Of a stretch of DNA of 64,000 nucleotides, positions 12,800-25,378 are shown in pieces (the stretch's first letter is position 1; each line of letters opens with the position of its first letter). The position numbers and the translations under genes were made by a program. The DNA comes from Ptiloglossa arizonensis. Taxonomy: Eukaryota; Arthropoda; Insecta; Hymenoptera; Colletidae. The stretch covers positions 17,379,557 to 17,443,556 of the forward strand of contig NC_135051.1 in the NCBI RefSeq assembly GCF_051014685.1, written 5' to 3'. A model generated the notes under the pieces. The model saw only the letters and a list, made by a program, of their open reading frames with translations, had not been told where the DNA came from and ran no database searches.

Positions 12800-12910
12800 A
12801 GTTTTGAATTGGAATTTCAGAAGTTTATAATTAGAATTCCAAAAGTTTAGAATTAGAATTTCAGAAGTTTAGAATTAGAATTCCAGAAATTTGTAATTAG
12901 AATTCCAGAA
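12800..12910. repeat. Short AT-rich tandem repeat, unit about 22 bp
   Basis: Variants of AATTAGAATTCCAGAAGTTT repeated about five times between the two MITE copies. Confidence 0.8.
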
Positions 12911-13054
12911 GTTGTTCGAAAAGTAATTTAATTTTTTTTTTTTTTTTTTTTTTTTGTGAAAATGAAACACGATTTTCTTAGAGTGTATAAACATATTTTA
13001 TTAAATTATATACTCTCCATTTTGGAAAACGTAACGACTTTCCGAACAACCCAA
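12911..13054 (-). mobile_element. Mariner-type MITE, copy 2 (opposite orientation)
   Basis: Begins GTTGTTCGAAAAGTAATTT, followed by a long poly-T expansion. It continues through the same interior as copy 1 read on the other strand and ends CTTTCCGAACAACCCAA followed by TA. The first four or so bases of the left end are missing or diverged. The right end is intact. Confidence 0.82.
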
Positions 13055-13059
13055 TAATA

Positions 13060-13510
13060 ACAATAATAGACCTTTCGAAAGAGCAAAGTCGTTAAGAGTA
13101 CCATTTCGAAAGTACTCTTGAGCCCATTCTCGACCAAATTTCGAATTAATAGTAGTTTCAAAGTGTTCATAATAATTTGATCATCCACTGTAAATATCAG
13201 AAGTTGTTGCATATAATAATAATAGACCTTTCAATAGAGCAAAGACCTTTAAAAGTACCTTTTCGAAAGTACTCTCGAGCCCATTCTCGACCAAATTTCA
13301 AATAAACAGTAGTTTCAAAACGTTCGTAATAATTTGATCGTCCACTGTTAATATCAGACGTTGTTGCATATAATAATAATAATAGACCTTTAAAAAGAGC
13401 AAAGACCTTTAAAAGTACCTTTTCAAAAGTACTCTCGAGTCCATTCTCGATCAAATTTCGAACAAGTAGCATTTTCAAAGTGTTCGTAATAACTTGATCG
13501 TCCATTGTAC
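13060..13510. repeat. About 156-160 bp tandem repeat, 3 copies
   Basis: TAGACCTTT recurs at 13067, 13223 and 13383. Each unit also holds AGTACTCTCGAGCCCATTCT (or variants) and ATTTGATCGTCCACTGT. The minus-strand ORFs of 68 and 102 codons are repeat translations. Confidence 0.9.
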
Positions 13511-16500
13511 ATGTCTATTTCGAAATGATCGCATTGGTGGGTTTCAATTCCTCAACCACGGTCGCTGAAGAGTTGTGTACGATCCGTAGCGATAGTTTCG
13601 CGGAATGTCAAAGTCACGTGTCTGTTTTCCACGTGAAGAACACGGTTCGATGCGTGCAATTCCGTATAAAAAAAAAAAACTGAACATATTTCCCGTACAC
13701 AAGGAACCGTATTAATCCTCTGGGAACACGAACCGCTTTTACCACTTCGACCGCCACCATTCGTAATTATTCGACCGATACACTGTATCGGGAGAAAAAA
13801 AAAGAAAAAAAAAAACAAACCACAGGAATTATATTTTTCACGCGAAACGTGTTCGTCCATTTCTATTGTCTATCCTTGACCTGGAAAAATTGAAATGAAC
13901 TCGACCTTTGTGCTCGTTAAACGCCACTCGATATTCGTTCAATTCTTTATTCGAAGAATCTTAACTTCGATCGTATCGTAGTTTATCCGGTGCTGTACAT
14001 TGTTTATTTTCAACTATTCGTGTATTTACGAAAGATTAAGGTAGTGACACGTAGAAATAACACCAATTAGTAAAAATACGATCGAATGTGTGAACACTTT
14101 GCAAATATAATAATAAGTACATTGTAAATTGTCTCGTTGCTATAGATTGCATTTTCTCTAACGTAAATTAAAACTTTAACAGCAAATAATACAGATGGTT
14201 ACCGATCGTGGAGGAATTCGACTAAAAATACTAATAGTTTCAAGATGTTGCAATTTTTATACTATTTTGTACGGTGCATATTCCAGAAGCTGTACCTAGA
14301 GTCGCAATGATTAATATTCCCATCGAGTGCAACGCAAGTTAGAAACCAGGAAAAGATACTTTTTCTCCCATTGGGAAATATTTTCCAATTCGAACGATTA
14401 AATTCCACTCGAATGACAACCGAACGGTATTATTTGTTCGATGATCCCCAGCCAGTTGCAAAACTAAAAAAAAAAGAAAAAAATTCGCACGATAACAAAG
14501 TTAAGAATTGGAAGTGCCGAAACCTGTTTCCAACAGCCCGTGTATCGTTCCAGTCTTTCCACTTGCTGTACACGTCCAGATAGATACCGGTTACTATTTA
14601 ACGTAGCGCGAAAAAAACTCACGGCTAAACGTAATAATAGTGGAAGAAACGCGAGCGTCTTTTCTTTTTTTGTAGAGTTACGATAAACACCGAGCCGATT
14701 TTTCATCTAGGAGGATACAAGAAGTTAATTAACGGATGCCCGCATCGTGGCTCGGGATTTATTTTCAAATAAGAGAATACTTGTGCCCGCGTACTACAAC
14801 GCCCCAAGAGAACACGTGTAGAATTACAGAGTAAGAGTCACTTGCTCCGAAGATCTCGTTGCCCTTGAAAGCGACGCACGGTTCAACACACTGTCGGTAA
14901 ATCGGAACGATCGTAAGTTCACCCGCGTCGAATAGGTAAATAATTCTCATTATTGAAATAACAACGTGTCGAACAAAAACGTGTAAGAAATAATGTAACT
15001 ATACGTATTTGTGCGTACGTGCGCGTAACAGTGGACGGGTAACCTAGAAGATGTTCTTTTTCCTCAAGGTTAAAGTCTTCGAAGCGTCGAGGTCGCTCGT
15101 CGAGTGTACGAGAACGTTGCCGTGCGAAGGAATCGTTGAACTTCGGTCGGTTTCGTTCGAAAATAGAGAACTTGGCTCGGTGTCGCGAAATCGGTGATTT
15201 TTCGATGATATTTCTGCTCGATTTAAAAAAAGATCGCCCTTTCCACCTTGGAACGGGGAGGTTAGTTTTCGAACGCTTCGAGGCGATCGAAATAAGACGA
15301 TCGCGACGTTTATCGTCGTTCCTCGAACAACGTACAGTGTTTCCACGGTGTACGTGTGTATACCGTGTACGTGGTACACGCTCGTGTAAACAGCTGCCCG
15401 TATAATGGCACTGATGCCGATGTAATACGTGCAACGATTACACGCGTGTCATAGAAACAGAAAGAAAACACACGGTGAGAGATTTCCACGTAGTTTATCG
15501 TTTAACGGTATTCGCGCAACCGGGGATCGCGTACCATGGAAACCGTGCTTGAAAAGGAAAGTGGCACGGGACCCTTGAAACCCACAAATTATGCAACAAT
15601 TACACGTGTACCGCTCCACTCGTCGCGTGTTTCGATATCGGGAAAAATCGTATCGATCATAGAGAATAGGGAACAACGTTAATATACGTTCAAAATTTGA
15701 CAATGTTTCGTGTAAACATTGTTGTTAACGTGTAAAATACACGTTTAGACAAATTTAACGTGTAAAATATCCGAGAGGTTCCACGGACCTGGATTGTTAC
15801 AGTTTGAACAATTCTTTGCTCGACATTTTTTTGGAAAATATCAAAATTTGGTATGAAAAAGAAAAAATAAATAAAATCTTGTTACACGACGTGTAAAAAA
15901 TCAATTCCGAAGCCGTTTGTAAACGAAACGTTTGCACGTGGTGAGTAATTGAATTGTAAACAGAGTTATCGGTGTTAGATTAAATCGATCGTGATTGTAA
16001 TCATTATCATCGAGGTCAGTTTTATATTTTCACATTAACGCGTAACGAATTTACCGCACAACAAAGTGATTGTATTGTTTCACCGCGTCTCTTGAATAAT
16101 GGAGCTGAACTTGCTCCAGAGGAGTTTAAATCCTGTAATTCTGCCGGTTAAATGCAATGCGGTTCGAAAGTCGTGAGTTTGTTATTGTAAACTTAACGAA
16201 TGTCTCATTTAACGTGATAAAAAAACGAAACGAACGATAACAGATTCTAATGTGTTAGAGAAAGCTATGTTAGAAATCAAGGAATAAGAAATATTCAATC
16301 TTTTTTTATCGGTATACCCGACACGTTTTCTGATCACAGCCTACGCTAATTTTAACGTCTTTGCAATTTGTTTTTAATAGTTTTTTTTTTTCTTTTTTTT
16401 GCGATATTATTTCATTCTTGTTCGAGTACAATTTATTAGATCTTCAGGATCTTGCAGCGAATTGAATAATCTGAGCTTAAAATGATTCAATTATTAAATT

Positions 16501-17233
16501 AATAATTCTCGTGCCACATAAATAACATTAAACGTACATTTATAATTTTGTTAAGTAACAAAAATGGATAAAAATCCATAATCTATTCGAAATATGTACC
16601 TGTTAGAATTTTGTGAAAAACAACAGGTGTCTTGAGACTTTTGAGGAGCAGTGTACGTAATCGGTGGCAATTAGTCTCGGATTGTTTGTTTTTGTACCGC
16701 GTACAATAAATTACACTGCCGCACGTCAGTCCTTATACCTGGGTAGTGTCAGCTATGTCATGGTCCCCAATCGTTACACTTCCTTTCTCCTTTTATGTTA
16801 GTTATCTCTATCCTACAAAATATATGTACATAACAAGTTCAATTTCCCAATAGAAGCCAAAATTTGTTATATGCATTTAGATTAAGAGTCTTTCTGACTT
16901 TATTGCTAAAATTGAGAGACATTATTTTTTTTCATACCGCACATCGATTCGTTAAAATCAATATAACAATGATCAGTTATGCAAAAGGTATACAATCATC
17001 TTTAGTAGAAACTGATTGAAACAAGTTTAGCAAATTGGTGGAATTTTAAATCTACATATGTGATTGTGATATTTTTCCTTTACTAACCGAGTCTTAGCGC
17101 TATTTAATAATAATAATAATTCTTTTACCTTTATTAATGTACAAATATTATCGACGATAATTGAATAGATATATATTTTCAATTGTGAACATTACTAGAT
17201 TTAGGTTGTCAAGAAAGAATAGAGGAAGTCTTC

Positions 17234-20200
17234 ATGAATAATCAAGTCTCGTTGGACCCAGGAAGACCGGTACCAGTTGTACTTGCTCATACGGATCACA
17301 CCTTTGAATTAAATGAAAACGCCTTGGCAGAAATTCTTCTCCAACCTGAAATTAAGGACAGGAGTGTAGTTGTTGTCTCAGTAGCAGGTGCCTTTAGGAA
17401 GGGCAAAAGCTTTTTGCTCGATTTTTTCCTTCGATACATGGATAGTCAGGTATATTATTTATTGAAACAATTCTAAAGATAAAAGGTTTTGTTGTTTTTT
17501 TTGTGCTTATCTGAGAAACCAATCATATAATTAATGATAATGATAATATTAATAATAATAGTATAACAACAATAACCAAACGGACACCTGGTTGGGCGAA
17601 GAAGATGAACCTCTGGGTGGTTTTTCCTGGAAGGGAGGTTCGGAAAGAGATACAACAGGAATTATAATGTGGTCAAAAGTCTTCCCTGGCATTTTACCAA
17701 GTGGTGAAAAAGTTGCTGTGATTTTAATGGATACGCAAGGTGCTTTTGATAGTCAGTCCACAGTCAGAGATTGTGCAACTGTATTTGCTTTGAGCACAAT
17801 GTTGTCATCTGTACAAATTTATAATCTATCGCAAAATATCCAAGAAGATGATCTTCAGCATTTGCAACTTTTCACTGAATATGGTAGACTGGCATTAGAA
17901 AAATCTGGAAGCACGCCATTCCAGAAGTTGCAATTCTTAGTAAGAGACTGGAGTTATCCGTACGAAGCAGAGTATGGCGCAGATGGTGGTAAAAAGATAT
18001 TGCAAAGAAGATTAGAAATTTCGGATAAACAACACCCAGAATTACAGAGTCTAAGGAAGCATATTAAATCTTGCTTCTCAGATATATCTTGTTTTCTTAT
18101 GCCTCATCCGGGCCTCAATATTGCCACTAATCCCAACTTTGACGGTAGATTATCAGAAATTCAATTAGAATTTAAAAATCAACTTAAGGTGCTGATACCA
18201 ATGTTATTAGCTCCAGAAAATTTAGTTACAAAAAAGATTAATGGTCAAGTTGTAAAAGCAAAGGATTTGTTAGAATATTTTAAGAGTTACATGAAAATTT
18301 ATAAAGGTGATGAACTTCCTGAACCTAAAAGTATGTTAGTGGTAAGTTTTCATTCTTTATATATTTTATTAATATTATTTTAACTTTATATCTTTATATA
18401 TGATACTTCTTCTTAGGCAACGGCGGAAGCAAATAACTTAACTGCAGTAGCAGAAGCTAAAGATGTTTATGTACGATCAATGGAAATTGTTTGTGGCGGA
18501 GCAAAACCATTTTTAGCAACAGCACGTTTAGAAATGGAACATACACGTTGTGTTGATAAAGCTATTAGCCTGTTTCAAAATAAAAGGAAAATGGGAGGAG
18601 ATGAATTCAGTCAAACATATATGGACAAATTAGTAAAGGTAAGAAAGTATTAAAAATAGTACATATATTTATTATTTGCCTAAAAAAGTTATATACTCTT
18701 TAATCTTACAATATCAATATCAAATAAACATAAACGAAATTCTGTATTTATTACTTAGGTAATATAAACACTAATTCCTTACTCATTGTAGGATATGGAT
18801 GACGCTTTTCTTCAATTTAAGGCACACAATGAAAGTAAAAATATTTTTAAAGCAGCACGAACTCCAGCAGTGTTTTTCGTAATTGCAGCCACAATGTACT
18901 TTTTATCTGGAATATTTGATTTCACCGGTTTATACCCACTAGCAAATGTTTGTAATTTTATCGTTAGTATTTGTATACTGACACTTATGTTATGGACATA
19001 CATAAGGTATATAACAAGTTTGTATATAAAAAAACTTCTCTTCTTTGGCTTTCTTTCATTATAAAAAATTGTTATTCACACAGGTACAGTGGTGATTTCA
19101 GACAAACTGGTGAACTTCTAGATGAAACGGCAAATATTTTATGGAATAATGTAAGTAATACATTTTTCACTATTTGTGTACAAATTTAAGGGTATAAACT
19201 TTTTAATAAAGTTATCCTATGTATGGTATGTGTGTATTTGAGTGTATGTAGAAAACAATGCATTAGTAAACAATGTCTGTAAAATCCCTATGATCACAAA
19301 AATAATGAACTGTTTTATATTTAACATGCAGAAATTTTATAAAAGTCCCAAGTCTTTTTCCAATTTTTGTGTATACTAAACATCAAAACAATAAAAAAGA
19401 ATTTCCATAGGTGTAACTAAGAATACTTTTAAATTATTAGCAATTTTTTACATTTGGAATACTATATACAATATATGTACAGCTTTAGTAAATTTTATTG
19501 TTATTATGTCATTAATAAACACTATAGAAAACAATTATTTTTTGCTTTAATCTGTAAATTTAAAGCAAAAAAAAAAGATCTTGTTAAACACGCAATCATA
19601 TATATGTAACCATATAATACATCATGGTGTACATTTTAAAATACTTACATACACATATCGTAAACAACCTAAATAAAAATATAAATTTTCTTTGATTAAA
19701 AATTTGAACATTTTTATAGTTTTGATGTTTTAAAACCATATGTGAAAAATTTTCTCAATTTTGATTGAAAACCCACAACCTGTTCAAGATGTAAATGTTT
19801 TATATATTTATACTCATCATTTTGTCACATCTCGTAATTCATACCTACCATTTCTTATTTCTACAGGTCTGGAATACATGTACTTTATTTCTACTTACTG
19901 TACTATTACCTGCTGAACTGGCATTTATTTTTTATATTGTTATAAATATTTTGTCGGTTATTCATTATATACATTCCACTATTTTTGGTACTATGCGTTT
20001 TAGTTATATCAATTCGACCTTTATATTAATTATTTTACTTTTTTTTTTGGATTCTTGATTTTTATGATAAGCTGAATGCTAACAAGAACGAGTATCCAAG
20101 AGGTATGGCATTTGCTTATAGTTAATATAGAAGTAACTGTAATTTTCGTTGTCTATACATCTCAAATGTCAGGAAAAATTATTCTATCATAGATAATAGA

Positions 20201-20521
20201 TATTTCATTGAAATGGTCGTAAAACAATACAATTGTTGTTTTATCTAAATATTGCAGTTTTCATGTTCATATCTCATACTATCTTACATCTATAGGGTTA
20301 AAAATTATAATAATTTATTTAGACATTGGTAATATTTTTGTACAAATTTATATTAATATTATAAAAACATTATTTTTGTTTTTCTTCAGTTCATGAAACC
20401 ACTCTACCAACAATTTGTGGAGAAGTCAGTATCTGTAGCAGTGGCTCAAGCTGCTGAAATGGCTACAAATACAACAATGAATGCCACTGTCACTGCTAAT
20501 GGCAAGCCTAAGCTAACATAA
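17234..20521 (+). CDS. atl: Atlastin, dynamin-like GTPase for ER membrane fusion
   Basis: Exons 17234-17449, 17562-18341, 18417-18638, 18792-19006, 19084-19150 and 20390-20521, all with GT-AG introns and consistent phase, give 543 residues. Drosophila atlastin is 541. The protein anchors in the ER and fuses tubules homotypically. Visible motifs: P-loop GAFRKGKS (about 52-59), switch region RDTTG (101-105), DTQG (129-132) and the guanine-specificity RD before WSYPYE (200-201). A middle three-helix domain follows. Two closely spaced membrane segments lie in exon 4 (about 430-475), and a C-terminal tail in exon 6 corresponds to the amphipathic helix needed for fusion. Exon 2 begins with an Asn-rich YNNNNQTD insertion, because the acceptor is 30 bases before the conserved TWLGE. 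The ATG at 17234 starts the shorter form. A frame open upstream to acceptor 17204 allows a longer N-terminus from 11204. Confidence 0.97.
19867..20058 (+). CDS. atl: Possible alternative last exon of atlastin (hydrophobic tail)
   Basis: Inside the last intron, acceptor TTTCTACAG is followed by 63 open codons and a TGA. Exon 5 ends in phase 0, so a transcript using this acceptor would replace the fusion-promoting tail by [15 protein letters not shown] and about 48 further, strongly hydrophobic residues. That would add at least one membrane segment. AT-rich intron DNA readily yields hydrophobic ORFs, and no polyadenylation signal lies close to the stop. This is therefore a candidate only. Confidence 0.2.
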   Translation, partial: VWNTCTLFLLTVLLPAELAFIFYIVINILSVIHYIHSTIFGTMRFSYINSTFILIILLFFLDS

Positions 20522-20808
20522 CGTTCATTCCCTTCATAACTCAATTTTTCAAGTCCATTAAAACATACATCATTGTATTAAAATCCAGTAAGTGGCATGA
20601 CAAAATTTTTTAGTTTTGATCGTTCAATATGAGGCCATAAATAGCTATTTGTTTCTTAAGTCACAATAAGGAACACTGTGTTGACTTTATTAATCTAAAG
20701 CGACTGTGAATGTATATACAGTATATTTTGATTATAATTCCATATTAGATTGTTGAAAATCGTGGTTATTAATATTGTCTATGATCATTATTATTATACT
20801 GTTAGAGA

Positions 20809-20814
20809 AATAAA
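20809..20814 (+). terminator. Candidate polyadenylation signal for atlastin
   Basis: AATAAA about 290 bases after the stop codon. More AATAAA-like sites occur further on in this AT-rich tail, so alternative 3' ends are likely. Confidence 0.45.
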
Positions 20815-23270
20815 ATTCCACAATTACTGGTAAACAATATTATAGTTTGGATAAAAACTATTATTTTTGGGTTGTTACTGTTTATAATTAGCTTTAATTA
20901 TTTCTTTTGTATTTAAATATTTATTAAAAAAGAAAACAAAATTAAAGAAATAGTTATAACTCAAATACTTTTACATATTTTGATATTATCAAATACTTAA
21001 TTAGAGGACTATTTAATTAGAAAAACGTACTTAAGTACATTTTAAGGTTACAAAGAGAAATGTATTAAAATATTTTTAAAGACAAATTTGAACAACACGC
21101 ACTTTGTACATTTATGCATTATTCTGTGTATGACCTAACATAGTTAAATTATATCTGTGCCAGGTTTACTCTACATCAGTTACTATTGTATCAAATAATT
21201 TTTTAATAAATTAAAATGTAAATACTTCTCCGTGTTATTCAAATTTAATGAATTCTGAAAAAAATTCACGATATATATGTAACTACGATGAATTAAATAT
21301 ACACATATGCCATGTAGTTTATTCTATGTTTTTGTTGAACACATTTTCTAACAAATGAGTAACAACAGTCTGATATAGATATATTGCTTTAATTTTAACA
21401 TCTTATGGACCACAAATTACATACTAAAAAGAATCTTAAAAATTCCAAATCAGTTTAGATTTTTTATAAAATTCTTATATCTCTCTTCTTTTAAAGTGGA
21501 AAAATAAAATTTGTAGAAAATACAGAAAATTATAAATTTTAATTCTATACAATTGCACTTATCATTTAACGACTTACGTTTTATTACATGTACAAAGTGC
21601 AATACATAAAAATCTACAGAGGTGATTCATAAGATGAATTTTGTTGCCAACGTGGTGTTAATAGTGCTCAAATTTGCATATTAAATATACCAGATTTTCA
21701 TCTTATTAAATTGAGAATATAATTTTGTTGATCCTCCAAACAATATTATTATTATTTTTAATAAATTATAGTCTTTGTTAGGAAAAATATTAAAGTATGC
21801 ATTATATTTGATTGCTGTACCTAAATGTTAATTAGTTTCCTTTCAACATACATTTATTGCAGATATTATAAACAAAGCAAAGTTAATCATTTATATTGAT
21901 TTATTATTTGCATGAGTGCCAAATAAAAATGAATACAATAAACAATACTGTTGAAACGTGTAGTTAGCTATGATAAAGGAACAAAACGTGAGAATGTATT
22001 AAAATTTAATTATCTTGCCAAACAAATATTCATATATGTTATATTTAATTTTTACAATATATTTGATAATAATTATAGGACAAATATTATTAATTTATGA
22101 TTATAACTAATATTCATTTTTGAGTACATGTTATACACCATTACCCATGAAATAAATAAATAATATACGCATCTAGAAATTTATTACATGTATACATGTT
22201 TTTGTACCTTGTAAGGAAAGAAAAGTTTCATATATTACACTACAATAATGATGTGGGAGTAACATGATTTTACGGTGGTGGTTTAAATAACGAGACATTA
22301 TTTATCAATTATATTTTCAATTTGTTAATGGTCACTTTTACTTTGACACATAAGAAAATATTTCATACATCTGTCTGATTGTTATAGACTTTTATATGTT
22401 TATTAAATATTATGTAAAACAAATTTTGTTATTCGAGAGATTTGTAATTTATAATTTGTAATTTCAATACATAAGTCTAAAATTATTGTTTTCTGAAATA
22501 TGTATTTGTATCCTGTAACATTTATTTAGTATTAAAGTCAAGATTTTAAATCAAAAGAAAATATATCATGGTAAAGGTGCCATTATCAGTATTTAAAAGT
22601 AATTTGTTTTGAACCATATCTTAATTTAAATTGATTCATGGTATATTTATATCTTCTTCAAATATAAGAAATGAAACAATTTACTACTCTATCTCCCATT
22701 GTTATTTAAGTATATGTTTCCCAATTAATTTTATAATGTAATTGCAGCTAGGGGAATGAAGACAGTTTAGTCTCCTATTATGTAATGTAACTCCCAATAA
22801 ATACTTGTGTAACGTTAAAGTATTTCTATTAGTGTTCGCATGGAATAATAGAACAATAATTTCATTGAATTATAAACCAGGAAGAAAATAAACATACAGG
22901 AATAATTTTTAAGACATTTTATTAACAAACTTGAATGTGTTTTCTAATAGGAAACAGTATCAGATTATTGAAACAAGGTCTATTGACAAATAATCTAATG
23001 TTATTAGTTACTATAAACATTTATATATTTGTCATGTACACAAAACATATTTTAAGCACGCTTTTGTAATAACAATATTGTAATAATAATGTGGATAAAT
23101 ATAGTTTTAAGGTTGCATATTGCAACAGATTTTCTTAGTTGTAATTTTTAAATAATTTAGACTAATTGTAGTGTTAATTATTGTGGATACAAATAAATGC
23201 ATATTTTTCTATTTACAAAATACAAATATTTTCCATTCTTTTACACAGATAAGTACGTAAATATTTTATT
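20815..23270. other. AT-rich intergenic DNA and 3' untranslated sequence
   Basis: Between the convergent atlastin (+) and TPR (-) genes. Extremely AT-rich with no ORF of note, no recognisable RNA gene and no repeat array. It probably includes the 3' UTRs of both genes. Confidence 0.6.
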
Positions 23271-24143
23271 TTAAGTTTTGAACATTCTTCTTACCATTTT
23301 TTCAAACTTTTGATTTGCCTCTTGTAATTTTGCATTATAAAGTAAGTATTGTTCTTTTGCAGTACGATTCTGTGGTTCCAATGTAACAACAGTTTTTAGA
23401 TCGTCAACAGCCTTTTCCAAATCTCTCAAATTTCCATGTGCTACTCCTCTTCTATATAATGCTTTAACATTGCTACCATCTTTATTCAAAATTTTAGTAC
23501 ACAAATCAATTGTGTATTCGTAATTCTTACGATTTAATTGACATCCAGCCATATTATTATATAATACAAGTCTCAAATTATTAATGTCACTTTCTAATTT
23601 TGTATCTAATTCTAAATCGGATATTGGCTCCAACGTTATAAGTATTTTGCAAGCTTTACTAAATTTATGAAATGCGTCCACCCACCTAGATTCTTTAAAT
23701 AAACAGACACCAGATTCTTTATATTTCAATGCAATTGAGTACTTCTCTTCTGGTGTCCATTCCCAAATTGGCTTATATGGTTGTACTTTATTTAATGTTA
23801 TCTCAAACTTAATAGTTAAAGGTTGATCAATGCCTTCTAGTGATATAGTTAATGTAACCAAACTCTTTTCAAAAACCATCATCATTTGAATCGCTCGTTC
23901 AATTTGGCGATCTATTTCACAATTTGCTTCACCTATAATTAATATTTTTTTAATTGTGCCATCTAAGATATTCGAATTAAATGTCTTTTTCAAGTCCTCC
24001 ACGGACGCATTGTCAACGTGTATGTTTTCAATAACAACTTCGCAACTAGCACATTCCGTCGGTTTTTTAGAAAACTCGATAGATTTTATTAATACATCTT
24101 TTTTCACAACTTTATCTGCCGATTCCCACGTTTCCAGCATCAT
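23271..24143 (-). CDS. FKBP-like TPR co-chaperone, single coding exon
   Basis: 290 residues in one uninterrupted frame, starting MMLETWESADK and ending VRRMFKT. Residues about 1-125 form a beta-rich, poorly conserved region in the position of an FKBP prolyl-isomerase fold. They lack the aromatic active-site residues I would expect, so catalysis is doubtful. From about 130 (WEWTPEEKY) come three TPRs: about 133-167, 188-222 (YNNMAGCQLNRKNY) and 223-256 (KALYRRGVAHGNL), then a basic helix. This layout is that of FKBPL and other FKBP-TPR proteins that bind the C-terminal MEEVD of Hsp90. Orthology to one named gene (FKBPL versus FKBP6/shutdown-like) cannot be settled here. Drosophila-type members are longer when they keep the isomerase domain. 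Its tandem neighbour on the same strand, the RDH13-like gene, is 1.2 kb upstream. Confidence 0.85.
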   Translation of the reverse strand: MMLETWESADKVVKKDVLIKSIEFSKKPTECASCEVVIENIHVDNASVEDLKKTFNSNILDGTIKKILIIGEANCEIDRQIERAIQMMMVFEKSLVTLTISLEGIDQPLTIKFEITLNKVQPYKPIWEWTPEEKYSIALKYKESGVCLFKESRWVDAFHKFSKACKILITLEPISDLELDTKLESDINNLRLVLYNNMAGCQLNRKNYEYTIDLCTKILNKDGSNVKALYRRGVAHGNLRDLEKAVDDLKTVVTLEPQNRTAKEQYLLYNAKLQEANQKFEKMVRRMFKT

Positions 24144-24410
24144 ATTTTATTTTAATAAATTCTACCTATATAAAATAATGAAAATTAATCCGTCAATCAG
24201 GCATGTTATTAACATTAGATTGTTAAATGATATTTCACATACAGAGTACATATTCCATTACTATAAACATAAATCAATACGTGAATACATTTATACACAA
24301 GTAATTCTGTAAAAAGTATAAACAATCATCAACTACCGAAGACTCAAAACATCAACACTGCACTTAACCGTTATCTTGCATGAACTGGAAACATTAGGAA
24401 AAGCATTAAA

Positions 24411-24422
24411 ACGCATGCGCAA
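24411..24422. promoter_or_regulatory. NRF-1/Ewg-like palindromic promoter motif
   Basis: ACGCATGCGCAA, close to the TGCGCATGCGC consensus bound by the NRF-1/Ewg family. It lies about 270 bp upstream of the TPR gene start in otherwise CpG-poor DNA, which makes it stand out. Function is inferred. Confidence 0.4.
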
Positions 24423-25378
24423 TAGTATGTTTGACTACTCTCAATTTTGAATAAAATATGACGGAAATATGCAAAAAATTATATTTTATCACTTAATCGT
24501 TTAACAATTAAAAATATATATTGTGCTACTAGTAATCTAATGTTATATAAATAATAAATAGTAGTTTAATTCTTAGATAAGTATCCTCTTATGAGCTTTA
24601 AATATCGAAGAACTTAATAACTACTCTATCGTATTTTATTGGGTTTACTACATAGTCACTCATTTTTATATTACATGTTTTAAAATTCATTCTGAAACAA
24701 CGAAATATATTTAATAAATAATAATTTAATCACAGACAAAGTACAGATACAAATGAATATAGAAAAGAGATTTCATCTTATGTGAGTTAGTGTTAGACAA
24801 ACTGAAATACTGTCCTTGTAAAATATTAGTTGGAACGATCTCTTCGTTTAAGAACGACCGTTTTGAAAATTGAAATTGGTAAAGGTAGTGAACGTAGAAA
24901 ACTTGTTCCTGTATATCATTTATAGTTCTATCAACTATTTATTTTCATAAATGGAACTTGAAACATTTTAGCAACATAAAACTAAGAATATAAAAGAATA
25001 TGATATCAAAAGTTTTTCAAATCTATTCTCAGATCACTTTCTCATAATATCTATCTTATATTCTAAGGTAGGGATGATCAAACAACACTTGATGATTGAT
25101 TGATCAAACAAACTTTTATATTCCTTTGTCTTGTAATTTCGGGCTCCATAAAGAAAATCAAAGAAAAGAATATTTGTACATTTTATTAAAATATTTACAG
25201 TTTCGTACACACGAATCCTTCATTTGATTGAAGAGAAAGATAATCGACACTATCAAAATGCGTGTGACAGTAGAAAAACGTTTGCCAAAATTATGTTGTA
25301 GAATATATTACTTAACAAATGTCAACATGCAGTCTTAACAGTGTCCATTTTCAAACATTTTATTACATTTACATTAAA
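24423..25378. other. AT-rich intergenic spacer
   Basis: Spacer between the TPR gene and the RDH13-like gene. It holds the presumed 3' UTR of the latter, with a minus-strand AATAAA (TTTATT at 25358-25363) about 16 bases past the stop. No other feature was seen. Confidence 0.6.

Larger units (their letters stand above)
11268..17204 (+). other. Long 5' intron of atlastin (if the upstream exon is used)
   Basis: About 5.9 kb between the candidate first exon and the main atlastin block. It contains CA/TA microsatellites, an ACG tract, two MITE copies, a three-copy tandem repeat and otherwise unremarkable CpG-containing sequence. 14,900-15,450 is open on several frames of both strands (the longest is a 171-codon minus-strand ORF) but shows no conserved motif. 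I see no separate gene. Confidence 0.45.

Noticed and set aside
14919..15434. 171-codon minus-strand ORF overlapping two others on both strands
   Set aside because: CpG-rich sequence open on several frames; Arg/Ser-rich composition without any conserved motif.
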